From Mucilaginibacter sp. (GTDB lineage: Bacteria; Bacteroidota; Bacteroidia; Sphingobacteriales; Sphingobacteriaceae): DNA of 64,000 bases. This document shows, one piece after another, positions 8,837 through 18,930 of this stretch. Location: contig JANXTT010000116.1 in NCBI GenBank assembly GCA_025352225.1, forward strand, positions 1 to 64,000. The letters are read 5' to 3'. Position numbers and translations under genes: made by a program. Positions within the stretch are counted from its first letter, which is position 1, and each line of letters starts with the position of its first letter. The notes beneath the pieces were generated by a model that was not told the origin of the DNA, did not search any database, and saw nothing but the letters and a program-made list of their open reading frames with translations.

Positions 8837-10372
8837 ATGCATAAAAACTTAATTTTTATTTTAATTACAAGTTTGCTATTGCTAAACGTACAAATATTTG
8901 CCCAAAAAGTGTATAATGTTGAGAGTTACGGAGCAATTAATGATGGTAGTACCGTTAACACCGTGGCAATACAGCGTGCAATAGATGAATGCAGTAGCAA
9001 GGGTGGGGGAAAGGTGCATTTTAAAACTGGGAAATGGCTATCAGGGACTATTCTTTTAAAAAATAACGTTAAACTTTCAATAGACTCGGGCGCGGTGTTG
9101 CTAGGCAGTCCTGATATTAATAACTACACACTGGTAGAAGGTTTTAAAGATGGTTCGGGCTCTGATATGGGTTATTGTTTTATCGGAGCGGTTGATGCGA
9201 AAAATATAGGGATAGAAGGCAAAGGCATTATTGATGGACAAGGCAAGTTAGTGCATGCAACCGGAGGTACCACCAAACGGCCATTTTTACTCCGGTTTGT
9301 TAGATGTACAGGGGTTATAGTTAAAGATATCTATTTAAAAAGCCCTGCTGCATGGACTTTTAACTTATTTCAGTGTAATAATGTTACTGTAGAGGGTATC
9401 ATTATAAAAAGCCGGGGCTTAGGTAACAACGATGGGATTGATATTGATGGCTGCCAGCATGTAGTAATAAAAGATTGTAATATTGAAAGTGGCGATGATG
9501 CCATTTGCTTTAAAACCACCGGCAAAGCATCCTGTAAAGATATATTAGTTAGCCGGGTTACGGTGGATACTGATCAGGGTGCTTTTAAATTTGGTACAGA
9601 ATCGGTAGGTGATTTTGAAGATATAAAAGTAACAAACTGCCATGTTGTGTTCTCTAAATCAGGCGGAATAAAGTTGTTTTCGGTAGATGGATCGCATATC
9701 CACAATATCGAAATATCAGATATTGTGATGGATGATGTTAGCATCCCCATATTTATAAGGCTGGGGGCAAGATTAAAAACATTCCACCCGGGAGATACCA
9801 AACGCGAAACCGGAACTTTAAATAATGTTAGTATTAACAATATTACGGTGGTACATGCTTCTGTGATGGGGATTTTGATAAGTGGAATACCCGGCTATAA
9901 AATTGATGGCTTGCACATTAAAAATATAAATATCCATCTGCCCGGTGGTGGCATATCAGAAGAAGCACCGGTCAGGCTTTCAGAAAAGGAAGCTGCTTAT
10001 CCCGAAATTAGCATGTTTGGAAAAGTATTGCCTTGCAGTGGCATGTACATCAGGCATGTAAAAAATATAGATATCACTAACGTAAACCTTGTTTTAGCCA
10101 AGGCTGATAAACGGCCTGTAATTATAGGCAGCGACATTGAAAATGTACAATTAACCAATTGGAAGCTACCGGTAAACAATGGTGATGAACCTTTAATTGA
10201 GTTAGAATCTGCCCAAAATATAGCTTTAAAGGATTTTAAAATTGATGGCAATTGTAAAACCTTATTATCCGTTGAAGGTAAAGACAGTTATAATGTATTA
10301 TTGGATACCAATAACTCAGGTGCTATTAAATTAGGTGATGGTGTATTGAAAGATACGGTCAGAAAGAAATAA
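8837..10372 (+). CDS. Glycoside hydrolase family 28 (polygalacturonase-like)
   Basis: Secreted right-handed beta-helix enzyme, probably acting on pectin (homogalacturonan or rhamnogalacturonan). The signal peptide ends near LLLNVQIFAQ. The helix starts with YGAINDGSTVNTVAIQRAID, the usual GH28 opening. Catalytic aspartates are D199 in NNDGIDIDG and D220/D221 in SGDDAICFKT. The later substrate-binding basic motif appears as IRLGARLK. The canonical GHG motif is replaced by FKFGTES, which is seen in the Bacteroidota branch and leaves the exact substrate open. Length (511) is usual. It stands as a single gene, divergent from the deacetylase and convergent with the nuclease. Confidence 0.9.
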   Translation: MHKNLIFILITSLLLLNVQIFAQKVYNVESYGAINDGSTVNTVAIQRAIDECSSKGGGKVHFKTGKWLSGTILLKNNVKLSIDSGAVLLGSPDINNYTLVEGFKDGSGSDMGYCFIGAVDAKNIGIEGKGIIDGQGKLVHATGGTTKRPFLLRFVRCTGVIVKDIYLKSPAAWTFNLFQCNNVTVEGIIIKSRGLGNNDGIDIDGCQHVVIKDCNIESGDDAICFKTTGKASCKDILVSRVTVDTDQGAFKFGTESVGDFEDIKVTNCHVVFSKSGGIKLFSVDGSHIHNIEISDIVMDDVSIPIFIRLGARLKTFHPGDTKRETGTLNNVSINNITVVHASVMGILISGIPGYKIDGLHIKNINIHLPGGGISEEAPVRLSEKEAAYPEISMFGKVLPCSGMYIRHVKNIDITNVNLVLAKADKRPVIIGSDIENVQLTNWKLPVNNGDEPLIELESAQNIALKDFKIDGNCKTLLSVEGKDSYNVLLDTNNSGAIKLGDGVLKDTVRKK

Positions 10373-10403
10373 ATGCTGCTTCCTGATAAATGCACCTTTT
10401 TAT

Positions 10404-11201
10404 TTAACTGCCAAAAAGCTGATTCAAAATGCCAGCTAACCGTACGCCGCCTTTAAGTAATTGTTGGTTAACGGTTGCTATATGATCAAAAGTATAACGG
10501 TAACCAAGTTTTTGACCGGGTTGCTTTATTTCGTTATAGAGTTGCTCGGCTATTTGGTTCGATTCAAACAACCATTGACTTAGTCCGGTTTTTTGCCATG
10601 CCTCGCGCTGGGCCACTGTGGTATGATTAATATTTGCCGCATATTCAGTATAGCTTAGTTGCTGAGCGTCAATTAATTTGCTATCCCAAACACTATGCAG
10701 ATTAGTAGTTTCATTGAAATTCCATGCAACCTCAATTTTATTTCCACCCTGATCTTCTGCCCGCCCAGCATGTAAAGGTTGATGAATATCTCCAATAATA
10801 TGTATGAGCAGGCGCACATACATCAATTGCTTATCATGAGGTAAGGCCTTGTTTTTAAGTTGTTTAATAATAAAGGTAAGTTTAGTATAGGCATCGGCTA
10901 TCGTATCCTGCTTTAAATACGATTGCATTTCGGAATAAGTTATCCCTGCTTTAAAATCAACATAGTGCCATGGGCTTAGATAACTATATGCCGGGTCCGA
11001 TTTAATAAAATCGGCCCAATTGGCAGCCATTGCAAGAGATTCATCACCCATAATTTGTTTAAGGGCAATGCGGGCTTTGGGCCTTAAATAACTATCCGCA
11101 ATTTGGCCAACAATACGATGCCCGGTTTGGCCCCATGCCATTAATTGCACAGGCAGATATAGAGATATCGCAAGTAAAAGTAGTTTTTTCCGAATAATCA
11201 T
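10404..11201 (-). CDS. S1/P1-type zinc nuclease
   Basis: Exported trinuclear-zinc single-strand nuclease/3'-nucleotidase of the S1/P1 family. The signal peptide starts at ATG 11201 (MIIRKKLLLLAISLYL) and should be cleaved just before WGQTGH. This leaves the N-terminal Trp and nearby His as zinc ligands, as the family requires. Other ligands are in NWADF, PWHYVDF, HIIGDIHQPLHAG and NLHSVWDSKLI. The frame opens earlier at 11243, but that start would bury the signal peptide. Probable role: scavenging phosphate and nucleosides from extracellular nucleic acid. It appears to be a single-gene unit. Confidence 0.9.
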   Translation of the reverse strand: MIIRKKLLLLAISLYLPVQLMAWGQTGHRIVGQIADSYLRPKARIALKQIMGDESLAMAANWADFIKSDPAYSYLSPWHYVDFKAGITYSEMQSYLKQDTIADAYTKLTFIIKQLKNKALPHDKQLMYVRLLIHIIGDIHQPLHAGRAEDQGGNKIEVAWNFNETTNLHSVWDSKLIDAQQLSYTEYAANINHTTVAQREAWQKTGLSQWLFESNQIAEQLYNEIKQPGQKLGYRYTFDHIATVNQQLLKGGVRLAGILNQLFGS

Positions 11202-11419
11202 AGTCCCACTAAAATATACATTTTTAAATAATAAGCCAGTCATTTTACATTAAATTAACGTTAATAGAAGGTTTAATTGCTTATCCTAAAACCATCATTA
11301 AAGTACTATAAGTTAAAGTTGAATAATTTGTAATAGTTTATTTATAAATTTATTTACTGATTAAACTACAGACAATTTTAAACGTCTCATAATTAAATCT
11401 TGAACCTAAATTATTTTTC

Positions 11420-13405
11420 ATGAAAACCTCAACTAAATTTCTTTACACCTTTGTTACGGTTTCACTAAGTGGGCTTTTGCTATCATCATTTTTTAACGGA
11501 CCCCAATTAACAATAAGAAACTTTAGTTTCCCTTATAAACAAGCCGGTTTAACAGAAAGGCAGGCTGCTGCGCATTTATTAAACCGTTTTACTTACGGTG
11601 CCACTCCCGGGCAAATAGACGAGGTTGTAAATATGGGGCTCGAAAAATGGTTTGAAAAGCAATTAAACGCTAATATGCCCGATGATTCACTTAATCAGGC
11701 ATTGAGCCAATATGATGCCTTGAAATTAAGCAATGAAGAAATTGCCAGTCAATACCCACGCGGAGGGGTTATAGCACGTATGGCTATAAAGGATGGTGTG
11801 ATTAATAAAGATTCTATAAACAATGTACTCGATAAAAAAGAATATAGACAAAAGCTTGCTGCCTATATGCAACAAAAAGGATATAAGCCCGAGCAGGAGT
11901 TATTTCGCCAATTTCTTAATCAAAAAATATTAAGAGCGGCTTACACAAAAAACCAGCTTCAGGAGGTAATGACAGATTTTTGGTTCAATCATTTTAATGT
12001 ATCGATCACTAAAAACCAATGTGCCGAATTTATACCCGCTTATGAAAGGGATGTTATAAGGCCTAATGTATTAGGTAAATTTGATAAGATGCTATTAGCA
12101 ACAGCCAAATCGCCGGCAATGTTATTATATCTTGACCTCAATTCAAGCGTCGGTGTAAACTCAAAAGCGACTCAAAGAGGTAATAAAGCCGTAATGAATA
12201 TCGCGATCCAGAATGAAATGATGATGGATCCAACATCAAAGAAAGCACAGTTGGCCAAAAAATTTCAGCAGGCTAAAAAAGCCCAGGGTTTAAACGAAAA
12301 TTATGCCCGCGAGGTAATGGAACTGCATACCTTAGGTGTCGATGGTGGCTACACACAAGCCGATGTAACCCAGGCTGCAAGAGTATTAACCGGATGGATG
12401 GTTTACCCGATGAACGATGGCTATGGCGATGCTTATAAAAAACTGGCAGATAATGCCGGTGATAAGTTAGCCCGCGGCGGGTTTGTACACGAAGGTGATT
12501 TTTTATTTAATGCCAACCGGCATGACGAGGGTGAAAAAACTGTTTTAGGCAAACAATTTAGCGCTAACGGTGGCTATCAGGAAGGTATTGATTTATTAGA
12601 AATGCTGGCACACCACCCATCAACAGCAAAATTTATCACTAATAAATTGGCCGTACGTTTTGTAAGTGATGCCCCGCCTCAAAGTTTACTTAATAAAATG
12701 GCACAATCGTTTACACAGCATGATGGCGAAATCAAACAAGTACTGATAACTATGGTATCATCGCCCGAGTTTTGGAGTGCGCAAGCTATACGTGAAAAAA
12801 CAAAATCACCTTTTGAACTGGCTATTAGCTCGGTACGTAGTTTAAATGCTTCGATAAAACAACCTTACCAACTTTATTTATGGATAACCAAAATGGGTCA
12901 GAAAATGTATTTTTATCAGGCACCTACAGGTTTCCCAGATAGGGCTCAGTACTGGATCAATACCGGAGCATTACTTAACCGCATGAATTTCGGCTTAGCA
13001 TTAGCAACACAGCGTATACCGGGAATTTCTTTTGATCTGGCCGCGCTCAATAATCATCATGAGCCCGAAAGTGCTCAAGCGGCCCTTGCTACTTATGGAA
13101 AATTGATCATTCCGGAGCGCAATCTTAAAGAAACGGTAAAATTGCTAACTCCAATGCTTAATGACCCTCAGTTAGTGAACAAAATTGACGCTGCAGCAGG
13201 GAAAACTACCGTACCTGCGGAGTTAGGCTTACCTCAGGCAGATGATATGATGATGAATGATAACACGAAGGCTAAAAAAGGAAAAAATGCAGGCCTTAAA
13301 AAGGTGAATGCTGATTTTGCAATGGTAAGCTTAAAAGGGAATAATTCCATGCTATCACAAGTAGTAGGGGTTATCATCGGTTCCCCAGAATATCAAAGAA
13401 GATAA
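11420..13405 (+). CDS. DUF1800 family secreted protein
   Basis: A 661-residue protein of the DUF1800 family. Function is not established. Family features visible are the N-terminal RQAAAHLLNRFTYGATPGQ, the block MTDFWFNHFNVS, ENYAREVMELHTLGVDGGY, and the tail motif LITMVSSPEFW. A signal-like hydrophobic segment occupies residues 8-25. An insertion rich in Lys/Gln (about 255-300) and a low-complexity Lys/Met stretch near the C terminus (about 610-635) are local features. The DUF1501 gene follows after 35 nt, the usual pairing of these two families, so they probably form an operon and act together outside the inner membrane. Confidence 0.9.
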   Translation: MKTSTKFLYTFVTVSLSGLLLSSFFNGPQLTIRNFSFPYKQAGLTERQAAAHLLNRFTYGATPGQIDEVVNMGLEKWFEKQLNANMPDDSLNQALSQYDALKLSNEEIASQYPRGGVIARMAIKDGVINKDSINNVLDKKEYRQKLAAYMQQKGYKPEQELFRQFLNQKILRAAYTKNQLQEVMTDFWFNHFNVSITKNQCAEFIPAYERDVIRPNVLGKFDKMLLATAKSPAMLLYLDLNSSVGVNSKATQRGNKAVMNIAIQNEMMMDPTSKKAQLAKKFQQAKKAQGLNENYAREVMELHTLGVDGGYTQADVTQAARVLTGWMVYPMNDGYGDAYKKLADNAGDKLARGGFVHEGDFLFNANRHDEGEKTVLGKQFSANGGYQEGIDLLEMLAHHPSTAKFITNKLAVRFVSDAPPQSLLNKMAQSFTQHDGEIKQVLITMVSSPEFWSAQAIREKTKSPFELAISSVRSLNASIKQPYQLYLWITKMGQKMYFYQAPTGFPDRAQYWINTGALLNRMNFGLALATQRIPGISFDLAALNNHHEPESAQAALATYGKLIIPERNLKETVKLLTPMLNDPQLVNKIDAAAGKTTVPAELGLPQADDMMMNDNTKAKKGKNAGLKKVNADFAMVSLKGNNSMLSQVVGVIIGSPEYQRR

Positions 13406-13440
13406 ACAACAAGATTTAAAATATTATAAAAATTAATATC

Positions 13441-14712
13441 ATGACATCAAGAAGAGGTTTTTTAAAATCAGGCGGACTGGCATTATTTGGTATCAGTTTA
13501 GCTGGTGGCATACCGGGTTTTTTAGCAGAAGCAGCAGCCAGTGATAAAATACTTGCGCCATATAAAAAGAAAAAAACGATGGTTTGTATTTTCCAGCGCG
13601 GGGCAATGGACGGTTTAATGGCTATTACTCCATTTACAGATGAGGCATTGAAAGCCGCTAGGCCTACTTTATTCATGTCTGCAGCCAAAGGAAGCAGCAA
13701 TAATCCATTAATTGATTTGGATGGGCGCTTTGGTATGCACCCATCAATGAAAGCGTTTGAACCCCTCTTCCGCGATAAGCGTTTAGCAATTGTACATGGC
13801 ATAGGCTCGCCCAATAATACACGCTCACATTTTGATGCCCAGGATTATATGGAGTCTGGCACACCATTCAATAAAGGAACAGCAAGCGGCTGGCTAAACC
13901 GTGCCGTGGGTTTGTTGGGGCATGATACCACCACGCCATTTCAAGCGGTAAGTTTAACATCGGCTATGCCTCGTTCTTTTTATGGAGATAATCCATCGGT
14001 ATCTATCAGTAACCTTCAGGATTTTGCCATACAGATGCGCGGTAACCCAATGGGTGCAAATATGGCTGCTAAAAGTTTTGAAGATCTGTACGGACAAACA
14101 TCCTCGGGCTTATTAAAAGAAACCGGCAAAGAAAGCTTTGATGCCGTTAAAATGTTGCAAAAAACAGATACCAAAAATTATAAACCGGCTAATAACGCGG
14201 TTTATCCAAATACATCGGTAGGTAACTCTCTTAAACAAATTGCCCAGCTTATTAAAATGGATGTGGGCCTCGAGGTTGCTTTTACCGAATCGGGCGGATG
14301 GGATACGCATTTTAATCAAGGTACAGAAAATGGCATATTTGCACGCAATGTAGAAGATTTGAGTAAGTGTATTGTAGCATTTTGGACAGATTTGGGTCAA
14401 TATCAGGATGATGTAACCTTAATGACTATGACCGAGTTTGGCCGTACTGTGCACCAAAATGGTACTGGAGGAACGGATCATGGCCGGGCATCATGCAACT
14501 TTATATTAGGTAATGATGTTAACGGGGGTATTGTTCATGGTGATATGAGAAGCCTCGTTACAGAAAATCTGGAAGATGGCCGCGATCTGGCTGTAACTAC
14601 TGATTTCCGTAGCGTGTTTAGCGAAGTTGCAGACAAGCATTTAAAACTAAATAACGATAAGGTATTATTTCCGGATTGGACGGGGAACAAAATAGGAGTA
14701 ATGAGGGGGTAA
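13441..14712 (+). CDS. DUF1501 family protein, Tat-exported
   Basis: A 423-residue DUF1501 protein, a family related in fold to alkaline phosphatase and sulfatase. The N terminus TSRRGFLKSGGLALFG is a twin-arginine signal, so it is probably exported folded with a bound cofactor or metal. Family motifs include FQRGAMDGL, HPSMKAFEPLF, FTESGGWDTHFNQG and MTEFGRTVHQNGTGGTDHG; the last carries candidate metal-binding Asp/His residues. It follows the DUF1800 gene with 35 nt between them. Enzymatic activity is not demonstrated for the pair, so I assign none. Confidence 0.9.
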   Translation: MTSRRGFLKSGGLALFGISLAGGIPGFLAEAAASDKILAPYKKKKTMVCIFQRGAMDGLMAITPFTDEALKAARPTLFMSAAKGSSNNPLIDLDGRFGMHPSMKAFEPLFRDKRLAIVHGIGSPNNTRSHFDAQDYMESGTPFNKGTASGWLNRAVGLLGHDTTTPFQAVSLTSAMPRSFYGDNPSVSISNLQDFAIQMRGNPMGANMAAKSFEDLYGQTSSGLLKETGKESFDAVKMLQKTDTKNYKPANNAVYPNTSVGNSLKQIAQLIKMDVGLEVAFTESGGWDTHFNQGTENGIFARNVEDLSKCIVAFWTDLGQYQDDVTLMTMTEFGRTVHQNGTGGTDHGRASCNFILGNDVNGGIVHGDMRSLVTENLEDGRDLAVTTDFRSVFSEVADKHLKLNNDKVLFPDWTGNKIGVMRG

Positions 14713-15157
14713 GGTGCGCCAAATCTGAGTTAAATTATTATTGCCTGTGCAGTAAAAATATAAAGTACACTCGTTGTTTTAACTAATGGTGCTTATTTAT
14801 TGTATTGTTTTTTTTACATTATATTTTTTAAAATGTTGTCACATTTTATTATTTTTGTATATATGAGGCATTTATCTTTTACTTAACCATTAAAAGATAA
14901 GTGCTTAGTTTAAAATTTCATTAACCTAAAAAGCTTAGTGTTTTTTTATACATATTGATATAGATAACGTTTGTTTAATTATCAATATTAAATTAATTGA
15001 CCAGTTTAACTATCCGGATACACGAAAGCACTATTTTAGTGTTTAAATTGTGGATTAGGTTTTTTTATTGTTAGTATTAAAGTGTTAATCCCTAATTAAT
15101 GAATTTACAACTTGATCCAAAAAAAGGTTCATTAAGGGTAAAATATATAATAACCTT
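14713..15157. other. AT-rich intergenic region before the NRPS gene
   Basis: The 445 bases hold no convincing gene. TATTTTTG at 14850-14857 matches the Bacteroidota -7 promoter consensus and would give a leader of about 295 nt. A 22-codon ORF (15099-15167) overlaps the synthetase start by ten bases. It could couple translation, but an ORF this short is expected by chance in AT-rich DNA. Confidence 0.4.
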
Positions 15158-17788
15158 ATGGACGTAACTTTACCAAAAAGTAAAAAATTATTGAACAGTG
15201 TAAATAATACTACTTTGCAGACCCTGTTTGAGGATAGCGTAGTGCAGTATTCAGCTGATACTTCTATCGTATTTAACGGTAAAAAAAACACTTATAAAAA
15301 CGTAAATAGTTTAGCTAATCAGCTTGCTGGTTTTTTATTAGATAAAGGCGTCCACATTGAAGATAGGATAGGGATCGCGGTTGACCGCTCAGCCGAAATG
15401 GTTATTGTTTTGTTGGCGGTATTAAAAGCAGGTGCGGCCTATGTACCGGTTGATCCGGAATACCCCAAAGACCGTATTGAATATATGCTGGAAGATTCTT
15501 CTGCCAGTATCTTAATAACAACATCTAAGTATAAGGGTGCTTTTAAAACCGCTGCCACCGAGTTATTAATTGAGGATATTTGGCCGCTACTTACAGATTA
15601 CCCTGATGAAAACCCAAAAGTAAATGTTGGTGGCAATAATTTGGCTTATATTATTTATACGTCTGGCTCAACCGGAATGCCTAAAGGTGTTCAAATAGAG
15701 CATCATAGTTTGGTGAACCTTTTGTTTAGTATGCAAAAGTTTCCCGGAATAACCCATCAGGACAAACTTTTGGCTGTAACTACCATTTCATTTGATATTG
15801 CCGGCCTTGAATTATTTTTACCGCTGATATCTGGTGCTGAACTAATCATAGTTGATACTAAAACGGCTAAAGATGGACGGGCTTTACTTGAAGCTATCAA
15901 AAATGAAGAGATAACAATTATACAAGCCACACCGTCTACATATAAAATGTTGATAGAGGCCGGATGGCATGATAAATATAATTTAAAAGTGCTTTGTTGT
16001 GGTGAGCCAATGTCAAAAGCATTAGCAGATAAGTTAGTACCCCTATGTGCCGCTTTATACAATATGTATGGCCCCACAGAAACTACCATATATTCAACAG
16101 GGAAACAAATTAAAGCTACGGATGAGGTTATCACCATTGGCTGGCCAATTGACAATACAACGGTTTATATTTTAGATGATAAATTTCAAGAAGTAGCAGA
16201 TGGAGAGATTGGAGAAATTTATCTGGGTGGGGATGGTGTTGCCCGGGGCTATTTTAACAAACCCGAGTTAACAAATGAGCGGTTTATAGATAATCCTTTT
16301 CCTGCAAAACCACTTGATAAGATTTACAAGACCGGCGATTTAGGTAAAATTTTACCCGGTGGCGAAATACTATGCTTAGGAAGAATCGACCATCAGGTTA
16401 AGATTCGTGGTTACCGCATTGAGCTAGGCGAAATAGAGCATATACTAAATACACAGCCCAATATAAAAGAGGCTATTGTAACTACTTATAAAACTAAAAC
16501 AGATGATGACCGCCTGGTGGCATACGTGGTTACTACAGTTAATAAGGAAAATTTAGAGACATCTGTAGAAATAAAAAAATGGAAAGCAATATTAGGCAAT
16601 ACCCTGCCGCATTTTATGATCCCTTCGGATTTTATTGTTCTTGATGAGTTTCCGTTAACAGAAAATGGGAAGATAGATAGAAAAGCATTACCTAAACCCG
16701 TAATAGGACAAGCACAGTCTGGGTATATAGCACCAAATACAGAAACTGAAGGTTTAATTGCCGATATTTGGGCCGAATATTTGGGTATGGAGGCGGTGGG
16801 TATTAACGATAATTTCTTTGATATTGGAGGGCATTCAATTATTGCTGTGCAGATTATGACCCGTATTGAAAAAGAAACGGGTATACGCTTACCATTGAGT
16901 TGTTTATTTGAATATCCCACAGTTTCGCGGGTTGCCGAACTGTTAAAGGACGATAGTAAGTTTAATATTCTAGATTCATTAGTAGCTTTAAAACCCGAAG
17001 GTACAAAAGTACCACTTTATATGGTACATGGCATTGGTGCTACCGTATTTAAGTTTAATGATTTTGGCCGGTTATTGGATAAAGACCAACCGTTTTATGG
17101 GTTACAGGCCAGAGGTGTTAACGGTGTTCATGAGCCATTGGATAGTATACCCGTTATTGCCGGGCAATACGTTTCCGAAATTTTAAAGCGTAACCCCGAT
17201 GGGCCGTATTCATTATCCGGCTATTCATTTGGAGGGATAATAGCATTAGAAATGGCTAAACAATTGCAAGCGATGGGTAAAAAAGTAACCCTGTTGGCTA
17301 TGATAGATTCGTACGTAACTAAAAACAACCAGTTTGATGATGGCCTTTATAAAAACTTCCATAAAGTAGTTACACGGATACGAAAGTTTGTTTTTGGCTT
17401 TTATTTGTTACAAAGATTCCCGGCCAGAACCCTCCAATACAAAATGGAAACAATTAAACGTAAACTATTAGGGAAAGGCGACCGCAAAATGTTTGGTGAG
17501 GATGATGTAGACGGCGCTTTTAAATACATCAATAAAGTTGCAGACGCGCTTAAAAACGCAAATGCCAATTACCGCGTTCCATACTATGATGGTGATATTC
17601 ATGTATTTAAATCAACAAATCCCAGTTTTTATATCGACGATTTTAAATATCTTGGTTGGAAACCTTATGCTAAAAAAGTTATTTTAGATAAAATAGAAGG
17701 GGAGCATGCCGAAATTTTTGACGCGCCATATAACGTATCATTCGCAAAACTAATGCAAAAGTACTTAGATGAGGTTAATAGTAAATAG
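15158..17788 (+). CDS. Single-module nonribosomal peptide synthetase, A-T-TE
   Basis: An 876-residue stand-alone synthetase. The adenylation domain (about 20-520) has YIIYTSGSTGMPKG (about 164-177), MYGPTETT, YKTGDL, a GYRIELGEIEHIL hinge and the catalytic lysine in ENGKIDRKALP. The carrier domain (about 525-600) has DNFFDIGGHS with phosphopantetheine Ser560. The thioesterase (about 620-870) has GYSFGG with Ser690, a likely Asp in AMIDSY and His in EGEHAEIF. There is no condensation or reductase domain. Aligned by eye to GrsA, the specificity residues read D-I-L-Q-L-C-M-I-Y-K, close to known glycine codes (DILQLGLIWK). No phosphopantetheinyl transferase or partner synthetase is nearby, so the product is unknown. 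Confidence 0.92.
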   Translation: MDVTLPKSKKLLNSVNNTTLQTLFEDSVVQYSADTSIVFNGKKNTYKNVNSLANQLAGFLLDKGVHIEDRIGIAVDRSAEMVIVLLAVLKAGAAYVPVDPEYPKDRIEYMLEDSSASILITTSKYKGAFKTAATELLIEDIWPLLTDYPDENPKVNVGGNNLAYIIYTSGSTGMPKGVQIEHHSLVNLLFSMQKFPGITHQDKLLAVTTISFDIAGLELFLPLISGAELIIVDTKTAKDGRALLEAIKNEEITIIQATPSTYKMLIEAGWHDKYNLKVLCCGEPMSKALADKLVPLCAALYNMYGPTETTIYSTGKQIKATDEVITIGWPIDNTTVYILDDKFQEVADGEIGEIYLGGDGVARGYFNKPELTNERFIDNPFPAKPLDKIYKTGDLGKILPGGEILCLGRIDHQVKIRGYRIELGEIEHILNTQPNIKEAIVTTYKTKTDDDRLVAYVVTTVNKENLETSVEIKKWKAILGNTLPHFMIPSDFIVLDEFPLTENGKIDRKALPKPVIGQAQSGYIAPNTETEGLIADIWAEYLGMEAVGINDNFFDIGGHSIIAVQIMTRIEKETGIRLPLSCLFEYPTVSRVAELLKDDSKFNILDSLVALKPEGTKVPLYMVHGIGATVFKFNDFGRLLDKDQPFYGLQARGVNGVHEPLDSIPVIAGQYVSEILKRNPDGPYSLSGYSFGGIIALEMAKQLQAMGKKVTLLAMIDSYVTKNNQFDDGLYKNFHKVVTRIRKFVFGFYLLQRFPARTLQYKMETIKRKLLGKGDRKMFGEDDVDGAFKYINKVADALKNANANYRVPYYDGDIHVFKSTNPSFYIDDFKYLGWKPYAKKVILDKIEGEHAEIFDAPYNVSFAKLMQKYLDEVNSK

Positions 17789-17814
17789 TATAATTACTGA
17801 AATGGTTTTTAAAT

Positions 17815-18807
17815 CTATTTAACTTGTATTACCCCCTCAGATGTCATTACTATTCTTTTTATAGTTCCATCTGGATTATAATATAAATAATCAATACAAA
17901 CCGAACGATGAAAGCTGCCCGCATCGGCAGCTAAGGCACCGTTATGATAAATAAAATACGATTTGCCTTTAAAATCAATTATAGCATGGTGGTTTGTATT
18001 AGAGTTGCCCGCTAATTCATTTAATATGCCTTTATAATGCCACGGGCCATCAATATTACGGCTCATGGCGTACGCGGTTTTTTCTGGAAACTGATACGAA
18101 TAGGAGAGGTAATACCATCCATTATGTTTATGCAGCCACGGCGCCTCAGTGTAATTGGGTAGTTTTATTGTTTTGATAGGCCCGTCTAACTCAATCATAT
18201 TTGCTTTAAGTTTAGCATAGTAGCAAATGGTATTTCCCCACATTAAATAAGCCTGGCCATTATCATCAATAAATACCGTTGGGTCAATATCATCCCAACT
18301 GATCTTAGTATCGGACGTGGTCATATCGTTTGTAATTAAAGCCGAGCCCCGGGCATCTTTGAAGGGCCCGGTAGGGCTATCTGATACTGCTACCCCAATT
18401 GCTTTGCCGTGTACAGATCCATGTTCAACTGCTACATACCAGTAAAACGTTTTACCGCGTTCAATTACTTGCGATGCCCATGCGTCATCTTTGGCCCAGG
18501 CAAAATTTGTCACATTAAGCGGACTAGCATGTTCTGTCCAGTTTACCATATCGGTTGATGAAAAACATAACCAATTGTGCATTTCGTAACCATTTCTGTT
18601 TTTGGGTGCAATATCATGGCCAGTATATAGATACACAGTTCCGTTATATACCATAGCTGCCGGGTCGGCAGTAAATTCGTGGGTTATAATGGGATTTCCG
18701 TTAGCATGTATAAGCGTATCCTTATGACCTATAGGTGAAGCTTGTATAGCATTGCCAACAATATTAAATGTTAAAATTATTACAGATGCTAAAAAATTAA
18801 TTTTCAT
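17815..18807 (-). CDS. Glycoside hydrolase family 43
   Basis: Secreted five-bladed propeller enzyme of GH43 (arabinofuranosidase, xylosidase or arabinanase activities). The signal peptide (MKINFLASVIILTFNIVGNA) leads into HEFTADPAAMVYNGTVYLYTG, where the Asp is the catalytic base. DIDPTVFIDDNGQAYLMWGN holds the pKa-modulating Asp, and PNYTEAPWLHKH the catalytic acid Glu. Length (330) is that of a single-domain GH43 with no binding module. It converges with the NRPS gene 26 bases away. A perfect -7 element lies about 34 nt upstream. Substrate cannot be fixed from sequence alone. Confidence 0.9.
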   Translation of the reverse strand: MKINFLASVIILTFNIVGNAIQASPIGHKDTLIHANGNPIITHEFTADPAAMVYNGTVYLYTGHDIAPKNRNGYEMHNWLCFSSTDMVNWTEHASPLNVTNFAWAKDDAWASQVIERGKTFYWYVAVEHGSVHGKAIGVAVSDSPTGPFKDARGSALITNDMTTSDTKISWDDIDPTVFIDDNGQAYLMWGNTICYYAKLKANMIELDGPIKTIKLPNYTEAPWLHKHNGWYYLSYSYQFPEKTAYAMSRNIDGPWHYKGILNELAGNSNTNHHAIIDFKGKSYFIYHNGALAADAGSFHRSVCIDYLYYNPDGTIKRIVMTSEGVIQVK

Positions 18808-18840
18808 TTTGACACTTTTAATTGTAAACTAAAAAAAAAC

Positions 18841-18848
18841 CAAATGTA
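18841..18848 (-). promoter_or_regulatory. -7 promoter element of the GH43 gene
   Basis: Minus-strand TACATTTG matches TAnnTTTG exactly and lies 33 nt before the GH43 ATG. No obvious TTG box is visible at the usual distance upstream. Confidence 0.45.
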
Positions 18849-18930
18849 CTTGGTAATTACCGTTGTAATTATTTTAATATTCTCAAAACTATTAAAAAAC
18901 AAACGCTTTCTATAATGCTGTTAAAACTCC

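Noticed and set aside
13416..14400. Several minus-strand frames inside the DUF1501 gene
   Set aside because: They are antisense shadows of a complete gene with family motifs and Tat signal.
15099..15167. 22-codon frame overlapping the NRPS start
   Set aside because: Frames of this length are expected by chance in AT-rich DNA, there is no ribosome-binding site, and the peptide shows no MbtH-like or other pattern.
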